Notes under the pieces: generated by a model
Database searches by the model: none
Told to the model about the DNA's origin: nothing
Seen by the model: only the letters and a program-made list of their open reading frames with translations
NCBI GenBank assembly: GCA_015665415.1
Contig: JADFAE010000030.1
Location: 56,966 to 120,965 of the forward strand
DNA: 64,000 nucleotides
Direction: 5' to 3'
From: Roseobacter sp.
GTDB lineage: Bacteria; Pseudomonadota; Alphaproteobacteria; Rhodobacterales; Rhodobacteraceae
In this document: in pieces, positions 36,166-44,861 of the stretch
How the letters are laid out: the number at the start of each line of letters is the position of its first letter
Numbering within the stretch: the stretch's first letter is position 1
Program-made: the position numbers and the translations under genes

Positions 36166-38331
36166 ATGGATAAGCCCAACAACCAGAACCACGTCGTGAC
36201 ACGGGAAACGCTCTCGGTTGATGCGACGCTTGCCCGTTTTGTCGAAGAGACCGTCTTGCCGGGGATCGAGGTTTCCGCCCAGCAGTTTTGGGCTGGTCTC
36301 TCGTCACTTGTCGAGACCTTCACCCCGCGCAATCGCGCATTGCTGCAAAAACGCGAAGAGATCCAGACCAAGATCGACAGCTGGCACAAGGCCGGACGTG
36401 GCAAGCCGCATGACCCTGAGGCCTACAAGGCTTTTCTGGAAGAGATCGGTTATCTGGTTCCCGAGGGTGGTGCTTTCAGCATCGAAACCGCCAATGTCGA
36501 CCCCGAAATTGCCAGCCTGCCTGGCCCGCAATTGGTGGTTCCTTCGACCAATGCGCGCTTTGTGCTGAATGCGGCCAATGCCCGTTGGGGCAGTCTCTAT
36601 GATGGGCTATATGGCACCGATGCGATGGGCTCTTTGCCCCCCTCTGGAGGGTTCGACGATGGGCGGGGGGCGCGTGTGGTTGCACGGGCCGCCGTCTTCC
36701 TGGATGAAGTGTTCCCGCTGCTGGCAAAAAGCCATGACACTGCCACAGCCTATCGCATTGTCGATGGACAGCTTGATGTCGATGGCACCGCGCTGACGGA
36801 TCCCGCTGGTTTTGTCGGCTATACCGGCGCGCCCGATCAGCCGAGCTCGGTCCTGTTGCGCAACAATGGTTTGCACGTCGAGCTGGTGTTTGACCGCAGC
36901 CATGCCATCGGCAAGAACAGCCCTTCGGGTCTGGCGGATGTCCGGCTCGAGTCTGCAATTTCCGCGATCATCGATTGCGAAGATTCGGTGGCCTGTGTCG
37001 ATGCCGAGGACAAGATACTGGCCTATGGCAATTGGCTGGGGCTGATGAAAGGCGATCTGAGCGAGACCTTCACCAAGGGCGGCAAGGAAATGACTCGCAG
37101 CCTGAACCGCGATCGTGATTTCACCGCCGCCAATGGTACACCGATGACGCTCAAGGGACGGGCCCTGCTTTTGGTGCGCAACGTGGGTCATCTGATGACC
37201 AACCCGGCGATCCATGATCGCGACGGAAACGAGATCTTTGAAGGCCTGATGGACGCCATGGTGACCAGCGCGATTGCCATGCATGATCTGCAAAAGACCG
37301 ATGGTGCACGCAATTCGCTCGAAGGGTCGGTTTATGTGGTCAAACCCAAGATGCACGGGCCAGAAGAAGTGGCCTTTGCCGAAGAGGTGTTCAGCCATGT
37401 CGAACAGGCTCTGGGCCTGCCGCAATATACTGTCAAGCTTGGCATTATGGATGAGGAACGTCGCACCAGTGCCAACCTGAAGGAATGCATCCGGGCAGCC
37501 AAGAGCCGCGTTTGCTTTATCAACACCGGTTTCCTGGACCGGACCGGCGACGAGATCCATACTTCGATGGAGGCTGGCCCTTTTAGCCGCAAGGATTTCA
37601 TCAAGCGCAAAAGCTGGATCACGGCCTATGAGAACCAGAACGTTGATATCGGACTGGAATGCGGCTTTTCCGGCAAGGCCCAGATCGGTAAGGGCATGTG
37701 GGCGGTGCCAGACAAGATGGCGGGCCTGCTGGAAGAAAAGATTGGCCATCCGCGTTCGGGTGCCAACTGCGCTTGGGTGCCCAGCCCGACGGCCGCGACG
37801 CTCCACGCCACCCATTACCACAAAGTTGACGTGATGGTATTGCAGGCACAGATGGCCAAGGGCGAGCGCCGCGCCTATGTGGATGCCTTGCTCGATATTC
37901 CGCTGGCGGCCTATCGCAAATGGACCAAGGCGCAGATCCGCCGCGAAGTGGAAAACAACGCGCAGGGTATCCTGGGTTATGTGGTGCGCTGGATCGATCA
38001 GGGTGTGGGCTGCTCCAAGGTTTTGGACATTAATGATGTAGGCCTGATGGAAGATCGCGCCACCTGCCGGATCTCTGCCCAGCATATCGCCAACTGGCTG
38101 CATCATGAGATCGTCTCCAAGGCGGAGGTTCTGGAAATCATGCAGAAAATGGCCCAGGTGGTGGATCGCCAGAATGCGGATGACCCCAGCTATCGCCCGA
38201 TGGCACCAGGATTTGATGGTGTTGCTTACCAAGCGGCCTGTGATCTGGTGTTTGAGGGGCGCGTACAGCCCTCAGGCTATACCGAGCCGGTCCTGCATCG
38301 CCGCCGGTTGGAACTGAAGGCGCAGGGCTGA
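36166..38331 (+). CDS. glcB: Malate synthase G
   Basis: The 721-residue protein has the length and signatures of malate synthase G: '[23 protein letters not shown]' (split), '[16 protein letters not shown]' with acidic metal-site residues, 'RSLNRDRDF' and 'EMGLWAVPDKM'-like '[11 protein letters not shown]'. It condenses glyoxylate with acetyl-CoA to malate in the cytosol. It is the first of several glyoxylate-handling genes (allE, bhcABCD) and is followed by a terminator-like hairpin. Confidence 0.95.
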   Translation: MDKPNNQNHVVTRETLSVDATLARFVEETVLPGIEVSAQQFWAGLSSLVETFTPRNRALLQKREEIQTKIDSWHKAGRGKPHDPEAYKAFLEEIGYLVPEGGAFSIETANVDPEIASLPGPQLVVPSTNARFVLNAANARWGSLYDGLYGTDAMGSLPPSGGFDDGRGARVVARAAVFLDEVFPLLAKSHDTATAYRIVDGQLDVDGTALTDPAGFVGYTGAPDQPSSVLLRNNGLHVELVFDRSHAIGKNSPSGLADVRLESAISAIIDCEDSVACVDAEDKILAYGNWLGLMKGDLSETFTKGGKEMTRSLNRDRDFTAANGTPMTLKGRALLLVRNVGHLMTNPAIHDRDGNEIFEGLMDAMVTSAIAMHDLQKTDGARNSLEGSVYVVKPKMHGPEEVAFAEEVFSHVEQALGLPQYTVKLGIMDEERRTSANLKECIRAAKSRVCFINTGFLDRTGDEIHTSMEAGPFSRKDFIKRKSWITAYENQNVDIGLECGFSGKAQIGKGMWAVPDKMAGLLEEKIGHPRSGANCAWVPSPTAATLHATHYHKVDVMVLQAQMAKGERRAYVDALLDIPLAAYRKWTKAQIRREVENNAQGILGYVVRWIDQGVGCSKVLDINDVGLMEDRATCRISAQHIANWLHHEIVSKAEVLEIMQKMAQVVDRQNADDPSYRPMAPGFDGVAYQAACDLVFEGRVQPSGYTEPVLHRRRLELKAQG

Positions 38332-38392
38332 CAGCACCCACTGAGACAACGAGCGGAATATTCGGTGCCCAATAAGAAGTACTGAAAACAGC

Positions 38393-38426
38393 AAAGCGGC
38401 GGGCCTTGGTCCGCCGCTTTCCTTTT
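38393..38426 (+). terminator. Terminator hairpin downstream of glcB
   Basis: AAAGCGGCGG (38393-38402) pairs perfectly with CCGCCGCTTT (38411-38420) over an 8-base loop, followed by CCTTTT. The T-run is short and interrupted, so termination may be partial. It separates glcB from allE. Confidence 0.65.
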
Positions 38427-38547
38427 GGTCTTTGATAAAGTCCAGGCGAATTGTCAAAAATTCCCAATAGGAGCTGTCGGGGATTTATGGGTGGAGGCTT
38501 TTTCCCCTGGGGAACATACTGGCCAAAACGCTGCCTTAGGACCGCTC

Positions 38548-39375
38548 ATGACATCCAAATATTATGCCCCGCACGGTGGTCACCCCGACCAGACCCAACT
38601 TCTGACGGATCGCGCTGTATTCACCGAAGCCTATGCCGTGCTGCCCAAAGGCACCATGCGGGATATCGTGACATCCTTTCTGCCGTTTTGGAATGCGTCG
38701 CGGTTTTGGGTGATTGCACGCCCGATGAGCGGCTTTGCCGAGACGTTCTCGCACTACATCGCCGAAGTCTCCCCCGGGGGCGGTAGCGAGCGACCCGAGC
38801 TGGACCAGCAGGCCGAGGCCGTGCTTTTTGTTGTGGAGGGCTCCGTTCATGTGACCATCGAGGGGGTGGGTCACGACATGGAAGAGGGCGGCTATGCCTA
38901 TCTGCCTGCCGGGTGCAACTGGACCCTGAAGAACAGCGGCACTTCAGCGTCGCGCTTTCACTGGATCCGCAAAGCCTATGACGCCGTCGATGGGTTGGAT
39001 GCCCCCGAGGCCTTTGTGACCAATGAGCGCGATATCGAGCCGACCTGGATGCCCGGCACCAACGAACACTGGGGCACCACGCGATTTGTGCAGCCGGACG
39101 ACCTGCGTCACGACATGCATGTCACGATTGTCACCTTCAAACCCGGCGGCGTCATTCCTTTTCTCGAGACCCATGTGATGGAACACGGGCTCTATGTATT
39201 GGAGGGCAAGGCAGCCTATCGTCTGAACAAGGATTGGGTGGAAGTCGAGGCGGGGGATTACATGTGGCTGCGGGCCTTCTGCCCCCAGGCCTGCTATTCC
39301 GGCGGTCCCGGCAATTTCCGCTACCTGCTTTACAAGGACGTCAACCGCCACATGCCGTTGAAGCCCTTGAAATAA
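38548..39375 (+). CDS. allE: (S)-ureidoglycine aminohydrolase
   Basis: The 275-residue bicupin matches AllE/YlbA: first cupin about 60-130 ('LFVVEGSVHVTIEG', 'YAYLPAGCNWTLKN') and second about 180-265 with the metal-site segment 'ETHVMEHGLYVLEGKAAYRL'. It converts (S)-ureidoglycine to (S)-ureidoglycolate and ammonia in allantoin breakdown. The ATG at 38548 follows TTAGGACC; the frame is open upstream without support. It lies next to the bhc cluster rather than with the other purine genes, and feeds AllA (55347), which releases glyoxylate. Confidence 0.9.
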   Translation: MTSKYYAPHGGHPDQTQLLTDRAVFTEAYAVLPKGTMRDIVTSFLPFWNASRFWVIARPMSGFAETFSHYIAEVSPGGGSERPELDQQAEAVLFVVEGSVHVTIEGVGHDMEEGGYAYLPAGCNWTLKNSGTSASRFHWIRKAYDAVDGLDAPEAFVTNERDIEPTWMPGTNEHWGTTRFVQPDDLRHDMHVTIVTFKPGGVIPFLETHVMEHGLYVLEGKAAYRLNKDWVEVEAGDYMWLRAFCPQACYSGGPGNFRYLLYKDVNRHMPLKPLK

Positions 39376-39391
39376 GCCGTAAAGCCGACGC

Positions 39392-40234
39392 TTAGGACCG
39401 CGGGGGGACACCTCCGACAGCCAGGGTCAGATCCCGTGCTGCCTCCATGACTGCGAGGCTCAGATGTTCTATCTGGGCCTCACCAACCCGGCTGGTTGGG
39501 CCGGATACGGAAAGTCCCGCGACGGCCTCGCCATTGACGTCAAAAACCGGGGCCGCGATACAGCGCATGCCCAGGTTCTTTTCCTCATCATCCACGGAAT
39601 AGCCGCGGTTGCGGATCACCAGCAGATCCGCGCGCAGCGCGTTCAGGTCTGTGATTGTTTTATTGGTAAAGGCCTCAAGGTTGGCCCCGTTCAACAGGCG
39701 GTCCAACCGGTCTTCTGACATCTGTGACAGCAGCGTCTTGCCGATGCCGGAGGAATGCATCGGTGACAATGTGCCCGGCGGAAAGAAAGCACGGATACTG
39801 GCATAGGTTTCGACCTGGCTGAGGAACAGCACGGCGCCTTCCTTTTCCACCCCCAGATTGGCGGTCTCGCCGGTGTCTTCCATCAGTCTGCGCAGAATGG
39901 GGCGGGCCCGGTCGACGAGGCTGGTGCGTCGCAGGAACCGCGCCCCGATCACAAAGGCCTGTGGCCCGATGTGCCACAATTGCTCTTCCTTGTTCAGTTC
40001 CACCAACCCGCGCCCCTCCAGGGTGACGAGGATGCGGTAGACCGTGGCGGGCGCTTGTTCTGTCTCAGAGGCAATCGACGACAAAGACCGCCCTTGGGTC
40101 TCGCTGAGGAATTCAAAGACCCGCATCGCCCGATCCAGCGATTTTATGGTGTTCTGGCTGGTTTTGTCGTCCCAGTCCCGCGGCCGTCCACGCGCTTTTC
40201 TGGGGGCTCCACCGGCATTATCTTGAAAACCCAT
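39392..40234 (-). CDS. bhcR: IclR-family regulator of the beta-hydroxyaspartate cycle
   Basis: The 280-residue protein has a polar N-terminal tail, a winged helix-turn-helix (SLDRAMRVFEFLSE ... EQAPATVYRILVTLEGRG, about 30-85) and an IclR effector domain. It is divergent from bhcA, the standard arrangement of bhcR, whose known product binds the bhc promoter and is released by glyoxylate. The ATG at 40234 is chosen; upstream codons in frame lie in the AT-rich promoter region and have a non-homologous sequence. Confidence 0.92.
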   Translation of the reverse strand: MGFQDNAGGAPRKARGRPRDWDDKTSQNTIKSLDRAMRVFEFLSETQGRSLSSIASETEQAPATVYRILVTLEGRGLVELNKEEQLWHIGPQAFVIGARFLRRTSLVDRARPILRRLMEDTGETANLGVEKEGAVLFLSQVETYASIRAFFPPGTLSPMHSSGIGKTLLSQMSEDRLDRLLNGANLEAFTNKTITDLNALRADLLVIRNRGYSVDDEEKNLGMRCIAAPVFDVNGEAVAGLSVSGPTSRVGEAQIEHLSLAVMEAARDLTLAVGGVPPRS

Positions 40235-40249
40235 AAAAACCCACCGCTT

Positions 40250-40266
40250 TTTTGTGAAAGACAAAA
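40250..40266. promoter_or_regulatory. Inverted repeat TTTTGT-N5-ACAAAA next to bhcR
   Basis: A perfect 6+5+6 inverted repeat lies 16 bases upstream of the bhcR start, within the AT-rich bhcR-bhcA gap. It may be a second BhcR site for autoregulation; its arms differ from the site at 40326, so this is uncertain. Confidence 0.35.
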
Positions 40267-40325
40267 TCACTATATGAAAAAAGCAAGCAATTGACAAGTA
40301 ACAATAATTTCTGAAAACCAAAAAG

Positions 40326-40340
40326 TGAAATGCGATTTCA
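40326..40340. promoter_or_regulatory. Putative BhcR operator TGAAAT-N3-ATTTCA
   Basis: A perfect 15-base inverted repeat (TGAAAT gcg ATTTCA) lies 60 bases upstream of bhcA. Its shape resembles IclR-type sites such as TGGAAAT-N-ATTTCCA. A TTGACA hexamer sits 30 bases upstream at 40291, so the operator would overlap or follow the promoter, fitting repression. Confidence 0.55.
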
Positions 40341-40400
40341 AAAAAATTTATCCCAGGAAATGAATGATCTACCTTCTTGGTAACACGGAAGGAGACATCC

Positions 40401-41573
40401 ATGAGCTTTCAAAATCCCGTTTTCATTCCGGGCCCAACCAATATCCCTGAGGCCCTGCGCAAAGCCTGCGACATGCCGACCATCGATCACCGGTCGCCGC
40501 TGTTTGGACAGATTTTGCACCCCGCCCGTGAGGGGGTCCGCAAGGTCCTGAAAAGCGAAAACGCTGAGGTTTTCATTTTCCCCTCGACCGGGACCGGTGG
40601 CTGGGAAACGGCGCTGAGCAATTGCCTGTCTGCAGGCGATCAAATCCTGGCGGCCCGCAACGGCATGTTCAGCCACCGCTGGATTGACATGTGTCAACGG
40701 CACGGTCTTGAGGTGCAGATCGTCGAAACCCCCTGGGGGGACGGCCTGCCTGCGGATCGCTACGCAGAGATCCTGGCGGCGGACACCCAGCACCAGATCA
40801 AGGCGGTTCTGGCCACCCACAACGAGACCGCAACCGGGGTCAAATCCGATATCGCGGCCGTGCGTCGCGCGCTGGACGCCGCCGGTCACCCGGCGCTGCT
40901 GTTTGTGGATGGGGTCAGCTCGATCGCGTCGATGGATTTTCGTATGGATGAATGGGGCGTAGACGTCGCGGTCACCGGTTCGCAAAAGGGCTTTATGCTG
41001 ACTGCTGGCCTGGCCATTGTCGGCTTTAGTGCCAAGGCGATGGAAGCGACCCAGGCCGCCACCCTGCCGCGCACCTTTTTTGACGTGCATGACATGGCCA
41101 AGGGCTATGCCGCCAATGCCTATCCCTACACCCCGGCTGTCGGCTTGCTGAACGGGCTGAACGAGGCCTGCAAACTGCTGCTGGACGAAGGTCTGGACAA
41201 TGTCTTTGCCCGTCACACCCGCATCGCCGAGGGTGTTCGGGAGGCGGTTGGCGCCTGGGGGCTGGAGCTCTGCGCCACATCCCCTGAGGTCTATTCCGAC
41301 ACTGTTAGCGCCATTCGCACCCCCGAAGGGTTCAACGCGACAGATATCGTGACCCATGCTGCCGACAAATACGGCGTCGCCTTTGGCGTTGGTCTGGGTG
41401 AGGTCGCGGGCAAGGTCTTCCGCATCGGCCACCTGGGCAGCCTGACCGACGTGATGGCGCTCTCGGGAATTGCTACCGCTGAGATGTGCATGGTGGATCT
41501 TGGCCTCGACATCAAGTTGGGCTCTGGCGTTGCAGCGGCGCAGGAACATTATCGCAGCACTGCGCGCACTTAA
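40401..41573 (+). CDS. bhcA: Aspartate-glyoxylate aminotransferase BhcA
   Basis: The 390-residue class V PLP aminotransferase has Lys196 in TGSQKGFML as the probable PLP lysine, 'FPSTGTGGWETAL' and 'VDGVSSIASMDFRMDEW'. In the beta-hydroxyaspartate cycle it transaminates glyoxylate to glycine with aspartate as donor, giving oxaloacetate. An AAGGAG site precedes the ATG. It is the first gene of bhcABCD, 166 bases from bhcR. On its own it could be called serine-glyoxylate aminotransferase; the context decides. Confidence 0.93.
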   Translation: MSFQNPVFIPGPTNIPEALRKACDMPTIDHRSPLFGQILHPAREGVRKVLKSENAEVFIFPSTGTGGWETALSNCLSAGDQILAARNGMFSHRWIDMCQRHGLEVQIVETPWGDGLPADRYAEILAADTQHQIKAVLATHNETATGVKSDIAAVRRALDAAGHPALLFVDGVSSIASMDFRMDEWGVDVAVTGSQKGFMLTAGLAIVGFSAKAMEATQAATLPRTFFDVHDMAKGYAANAYPYTPAVGLLNGLNEACKLLLDEGLDNVFARHTRIAEGVREAVGAWGLELCATSPEVYSDTVSAIRTPEGFNATDIVTHAADKYGVAFGVGLGEVAGKVFRIGHLGSLTDVMALSGIATAEMCMVDLGLDIKLGSGVAAAQEHYRSTART

Positions 41574-41587
41574 GGGGAGGGAGGCAC

Positions 41588-42538
41588 ATGTATATCCCAA
41601 CCTATGAGGACATGCTGGCCGCGCATGAGCGCATCACGCCGCATATCCGCCGCACGCCGATCCGCACCTCTGCCTTTCTCAATGAGCTGACGGGCGCAGA
41701 GCTGTTCTTCAAATGCGAAAACTTCCAGGAACCGGGGGCCTTCAAGGTCCGCGGTGCCAGCAATGCGGTATTTGGCCTCGATGAGGATCAGGCCCGCAAG
41801 GGGGTTGCCACGCATTCGTCGGGCAACCATGCCTCCTGCCTTTCCTATGCGGCGATGAAGCGCGGCATTCCCTGTAATGTGGTGATGCCACGTACGGCGC
41901 CGCAGGCCAAAAAAGACACTGTGCGCCGCTATGGCGGGCAGATCACCGAATGTGAGCCCTCGACCTCTTCGCGGGAAGAGACCTTTGCCAAGGTGCAGGC
42001 GCAGACCGGTGGTGACTTTGTGCATCCCTACAATGACCCGCGCGTCATTGCCGGGCAGGGCACCTGCGCCAAAGAGTTCGTGGAACAGACCGACGGGTTG
42101 GATATGGTTGTTGCGCCAATTGGCGGCGGAGGTATGATTTCAGGCACCTGCCTGACGCTGTCGACACTGGCCCCCGAAACCCAGATCATCGCCGCCGAGC
42201 CCGAGCAGGCCGACGACGCCTATCGCAGCTTCAAGGCCGGCCACATCATTGCCGACGATGCGCCCAAAACCATCGCGGATGGGCTCTTGGTGCCGCTCAA
42301 GGATCTGACCTGGCATTTTGTGTCCAACCATGTGTCCGACATCTTCACCGCGTCGGATCCAGAGATCATCGAGGCGATGAAGATCACCTGGAAACACCTG
42401 CGTGTGGTCATGGAGCCTTCGTCGGCGGTGCCCTTGGCGACCATCCTGAAAAACCCTGACACGTTCAAAGGCAAGCGTGTCGGCATCATCATCACTGGCG
42501 GCAATGTCGATCTCGACAAGCTGCCTTGGACCCAATGA
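41588..42538 (+). CDS. bhcB: beta-Hydroxyaspartate dehydratase BhcB
   Basis: The 316-residue fold-type II PLP enzyme of the threonine/serine dehydratase family has Lys53 in EPGAFKVRGA, 'SSGNHASCLSYAA' and the glycine loop 'PIGGGGMISG'. In the cycle it dehydrates (2R,3S)-beta-hydroxyaspartate to iminosuccinate. It follows bhcA by 14 bases with GGGGAGGGAGG before the ATG. Confidence 0.93.
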   Translation: MYIPTYEDMLAAHERITPHIRRTPIRTSAFLNELTGAELFFKCENFQEPGAFKVRGASNAVFGLDEDQARKGVATHSSGNHASCLSYAAMKRGIPCNVVMPRTAPQAKKDTVRRYGGQITECEPSTSSREETFAKVQAQTGGDFVHPYNDPRVIAGQGTCAKEFVEQTDGLDMVVAPIGGGGMISGTCLTLSTLAPETQIIAAEPEQADDAYRSFKAGHIIADDAPKTIADGLLVPLKDLTWHFVSNHVSDIFTASDPEIIEAMKITWKHLRVVMEPSSAVPLATILKNPDTFKGKRVGIIITGGNVDLDKLPWTQ

Positions 42539-42551
42539 GGGAGACAGAACA

Positions 42552-43715
42552 ATGAACGCACAAGTGAACTTTGACAAACTCGAAGTGGGTTATGACATTC
42601 CAGCCGTTCCAGGTATGGATGAGGCCGATATCCAGACCCCTTGTCTGGTGCTGGACCTCGACGCGCTGGAGCGCAACATCAAGAAGATGGGCGACTACGC
42701 CAAGGCCCACGGCATGCGCCACCGGGTGCATGGCAAGATGCATAAATCGGTCGACGTGGCCAAGCTGCAGGAATCCCTGGGCGGTGCCGTTGGGGTCTGC
42801 TGCCAGAAGGTCTCTGAGGCTGAGGTCTTTGTCCGCGGCGGCATCAAGGATGTGCTGGTCTCCAATCAGGTGCGCGACGCCCGTAAGATCGACCGCCTGG
42901 CGCAGCTGCCGAAGCTGGGCAGCCGTATCCTTGTCTGCGTTGATGATCTGGCCAATGTCGCCGATCTGTCTGCCGCCGCGCAAAAGCACGGTAGCGAGCT
43001 GGAAGTCCTGATTGAAATCGACTGTGGTGCCGGTCGTTGTGGCGTGACCACAACCCCCGCCGTTGTTGAAATCGCCCAGGCTGTTGCGGCGGCGCAGAAC
43101 CTCAAGTTCACCGGCATTCAGGCCTATCAGGGCGCGATGCAGCACCTCGACAGCTATGAGGCCCGTCAGGAAAAGCTCGATATCGCCATTGCCATGGTGA
43201 AAGACGCCGTAGAGGGCCTCAAGGCCGAAGGTATCGGTTGCGAACTGGTCTCCGGTGGTGGCACCGGCTCTTACTATTTCGAGTCCAACTCGGGTGTTTA
43301 TAACGAACTTCAGTGTGGATCCTACGCCTTTATGGATGCCGATTACGGCCGCATCCTCGACAAGGAAGGTAAGCGCATTGACCAGGGCGAATGGGAAAAC
43401 GCGTTTTTCATCCTGACCCAGGTGATGAGCCACGCCAAAGCGGACAAAGCGATCTGTGACGCGGGCCTCAAGGCGCAATCCATGGACTCCGGTCTGCCTT
43501 TCATCTTTGGGCGCGACGATGTGGAATATGTCAAATGCTCGGATGAGCACGGGGTGATTTCCGATCCAAACGGCGTGCTTGCAGTCAGTGAAAAGCTGCG
43601 TCTGGTGCCGGGACACTGCGACCCGACTGCCAATGTTCACGACTGGTATGTCGGCGTGCGGGGCGGCAAAGTCGAAACCGTCTGGCCGGTCTCGGCACGC
43701 GGCAAGGCCTACTGA
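42552..43715 (+). CDS. bhcC: beta-Hydroxyaspartate aldolase BhcC
   Basis: The 387-residue protein belongs to the D-threonine aldolase/alanine racemase N-terminal family. Lys62 in HRVHGKMHKS is the probable PLP lysine, and the C-terminal metal-binding part includes 'VPGHCDPTANVHDWYVG'. It joins glycine and glyoxylate to (2R,3S)-beta-hydroxyaspartate, the carbon-carbon bond-forming step of the cycle. It follows bhcB by 13 bases and is followed by a palindrome and an intrinsic terminator before bhcD. Confidence 0.93.
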   Translation: MNAQVNFDKLEVGYDIPAVPGMDEADIQTPCLVLDLDALERNIKKMGDYAKAHGMRHRVHGKMHKSVDVAKLQESLGGAVGVCCQKVSEAEVFVRGGIKDVLVSNQVRDARKIDRLAQLPKLGSRILVCVDDLANVADLSAAAQKHGSELEVLIEIDCGAGRCGVTTTPAVVEIAQAVAAAQNLKFTGIQAYQGAMQHLDSYEARQEKLDIAIAMVKDAVEGLKAEGIGCELVSGGGTGSYYFESNSGVYNELQCGSYAFMDADYGRILDKEGKRIDQGEWENAFFILTQVMSHAKADKAICDAGLKAQSMDSGLPFIFGRDDVEYVKCSDEHGVISDPNGVLAVSEKLRLVPGHCDPTANVHDWYVGVRGGKVETVWPVSARGKAY

Positions 43716-43745
43716 GTTTTCACCGGCTACACAGAACCTCTCCGG

Positions 43746-43760
43746 GCCACGTCACGTGGC
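43746..43760. promoter_or_regulatory. 15-base palindrome GCCACGT-C-ACGTGGC between bhcC and bhcD
   Basis: A perfect 7+1+7 inverted repeat lies 30 bases after the bhcC stop and 10 bases before the terminator stem. The single-base centre makes it more like a protein-binding site than an RNA hairpin. Role unknown. Confidence 0.4.
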
Positions 43761-43769
43761 TGGTTCCTT

Positions 43770-43799
43770 GGGGGTCGGATCTGCCGACCCCCGTTTTTT
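43770..43799 (+). terminator. Intrinsic terminator between bhcC and bhcD
   Basis: GGGGGTCGG (43770-43778) pairs with CCGACCCCC (43784-43792) over a 5-base loop, followed by G and six T. It is a canonical strong terminator but lies only 15 bases before the bhcD start, so it probably sets a lower level of bhcD by partial read-through. Confidence 0.75.
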
Positions 43800-43813
43800 A
43801 GGAAAGTAACAAC

Positions 43814-44779
43814 ATGCTGATAGTCCCTGAAAAAGAAATTGCCAACCTGATGACACGCGAAGCTGCCTTTGACGCTGTCGAGCAGGTCTTTGCGGCCATG
43901 GCATCGGGGGATGCCTATAACTTCCCGGTGGTCCGCGAGGCCATTGGCCATGAAGATGCGCTTTATGGTTTCAAGGGTGGATTTGACCGCGCCGGGCTGA
44001 CACTGGGCCTGAAGGCGGGCGGATACTGGCCCAACAATCTGGAAAAACGCGGGCTGATCAATCACCAGTCGACGATTTTTTTGTTTGACCCTGACACTGG
44101 CAAGACCAAGGCCATGGTGGGCGGCAATCTGCTGACCGCGCTGCGCACGGCAGCAGCCTCCTCTGTCTCGATCAAGCATCTGGCTCGCAAGGACGCCAAG
44201 GTCATCGGCATGATCGGCGCAGGCCATCAGGCCAAGTTCCAGCTGCGCGCTGCGCTTGAGCAGCGTGAGTTTGAAAAGGTCATCGGCTGGAACCTGCACC
44301 CCGAGATGCTGCCCAACCTCGAAGAAGTGGCACGCGAAGCCGGGCTGCCCTTTGAGGCGGTTGAGCTGGACGGCATGAAAGAGGCAGATGTAATCATCTC
44401 CATCACCTCTTCCTTTGATGCCATCCTCAAGGCGGATCAGGTTGCCCCCGGCACCCATATCGCCTGCATGGGCACGGACACCAAAGGCAAGCAAGAGGTT
44501 GATCCGCAGCTTCTGGTCAAGGCGGATGTCTTCACCGACGAGGTGGCGCAGTCGATTTCCATTGGCGAGGCCCAGCACGCGGTGGCGCAGGGGCTGATTT
44601 CTGAGGCCGAAGTGGCGCAGGTTGGGGCCGTAATCAACGGCACCAATCCAGGCCGGACGTCGGACCAGCAGATCACTCTGTTTGACGGCACCGGTGTTGG
44701 CCTGCAGGATTTGGCAGTTGCTGCCTCTGTTGTTGATCTTGCGGTCGACCAAGGCATCGCAATTGAAGTGGATTTCTGA
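43814..44779 (+). CDS. bhcD: Iminosuccinate reductase BhcD
   Basis: The 321-residue protein belongs to the ornithine cyclodeaminase/mu-crystallin family, with the Rossmann motif MIGAGHQAKFQLRA (about 138-151) and the N-terminal substrate segment 'GFKGGFDRAGLTLGLKAGG'. In the cycle it reduces iminosuccinate with NADH to aspartate, regenerating the amino donor for BhcA. AGGAAAG precedes the ATG. It is separated from bhcC by a terminator. Confidence 0.92.
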   Translation: MLIVPEKEIANLMTREAAFDAVEQVFAAMASGDAYNFPVVREAIGHEDALYGFKGGFDRAGLTLGLKAGGYWPNNLEKRGLINHQSTIFLFDPDTGKTKAMVGGNLLTALRTAAASSVSIKHLARKDAKVIGMIGAGHQAKFQLRAALEQREFEKVIGWNLHPEMLPNLEEVAREAGLPFEAVELDGMKEADVIISITSSFDAILKADQVAPGTHIACMGTDTKGKQEVDPQLLVKADVFTDEVAQSISIGEAQHAVAQGLISEAEVAQVGAVINGTNPGRTSDQQITLFDGTGVGLQDLAVAASVVDLAVDQGIAIEVDF

Positions 44780-44815
44780 TTTTTCAGAACCTTGTCAATA
44801 TCTTATGAACTCAAG

Positions 44816-44844
44816 AGGCGGACTGCACAGGTGGGCCGCCTTTT
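44816..44844 (+). terminator. Terminator hairpin after bhcD
   Basis: AGGCGG (44816-44821) pairs with CCGCCT (44836-44841) over a 14-base loop, followed by TTTT. It lies between the convergent bhcD and LysR genes. Confidence 0.55.
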
Positions 44845-44861
44845 GTCTGTTACCGCAGGTC

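Noticed and set aside
36607..38232. Long open frame of about 540 codons antisense to malate synthase G
   Set aside because: It lies fully inside glcB, has no family motifs and no binding site; long antisense frames are expected in GC-rich genes.
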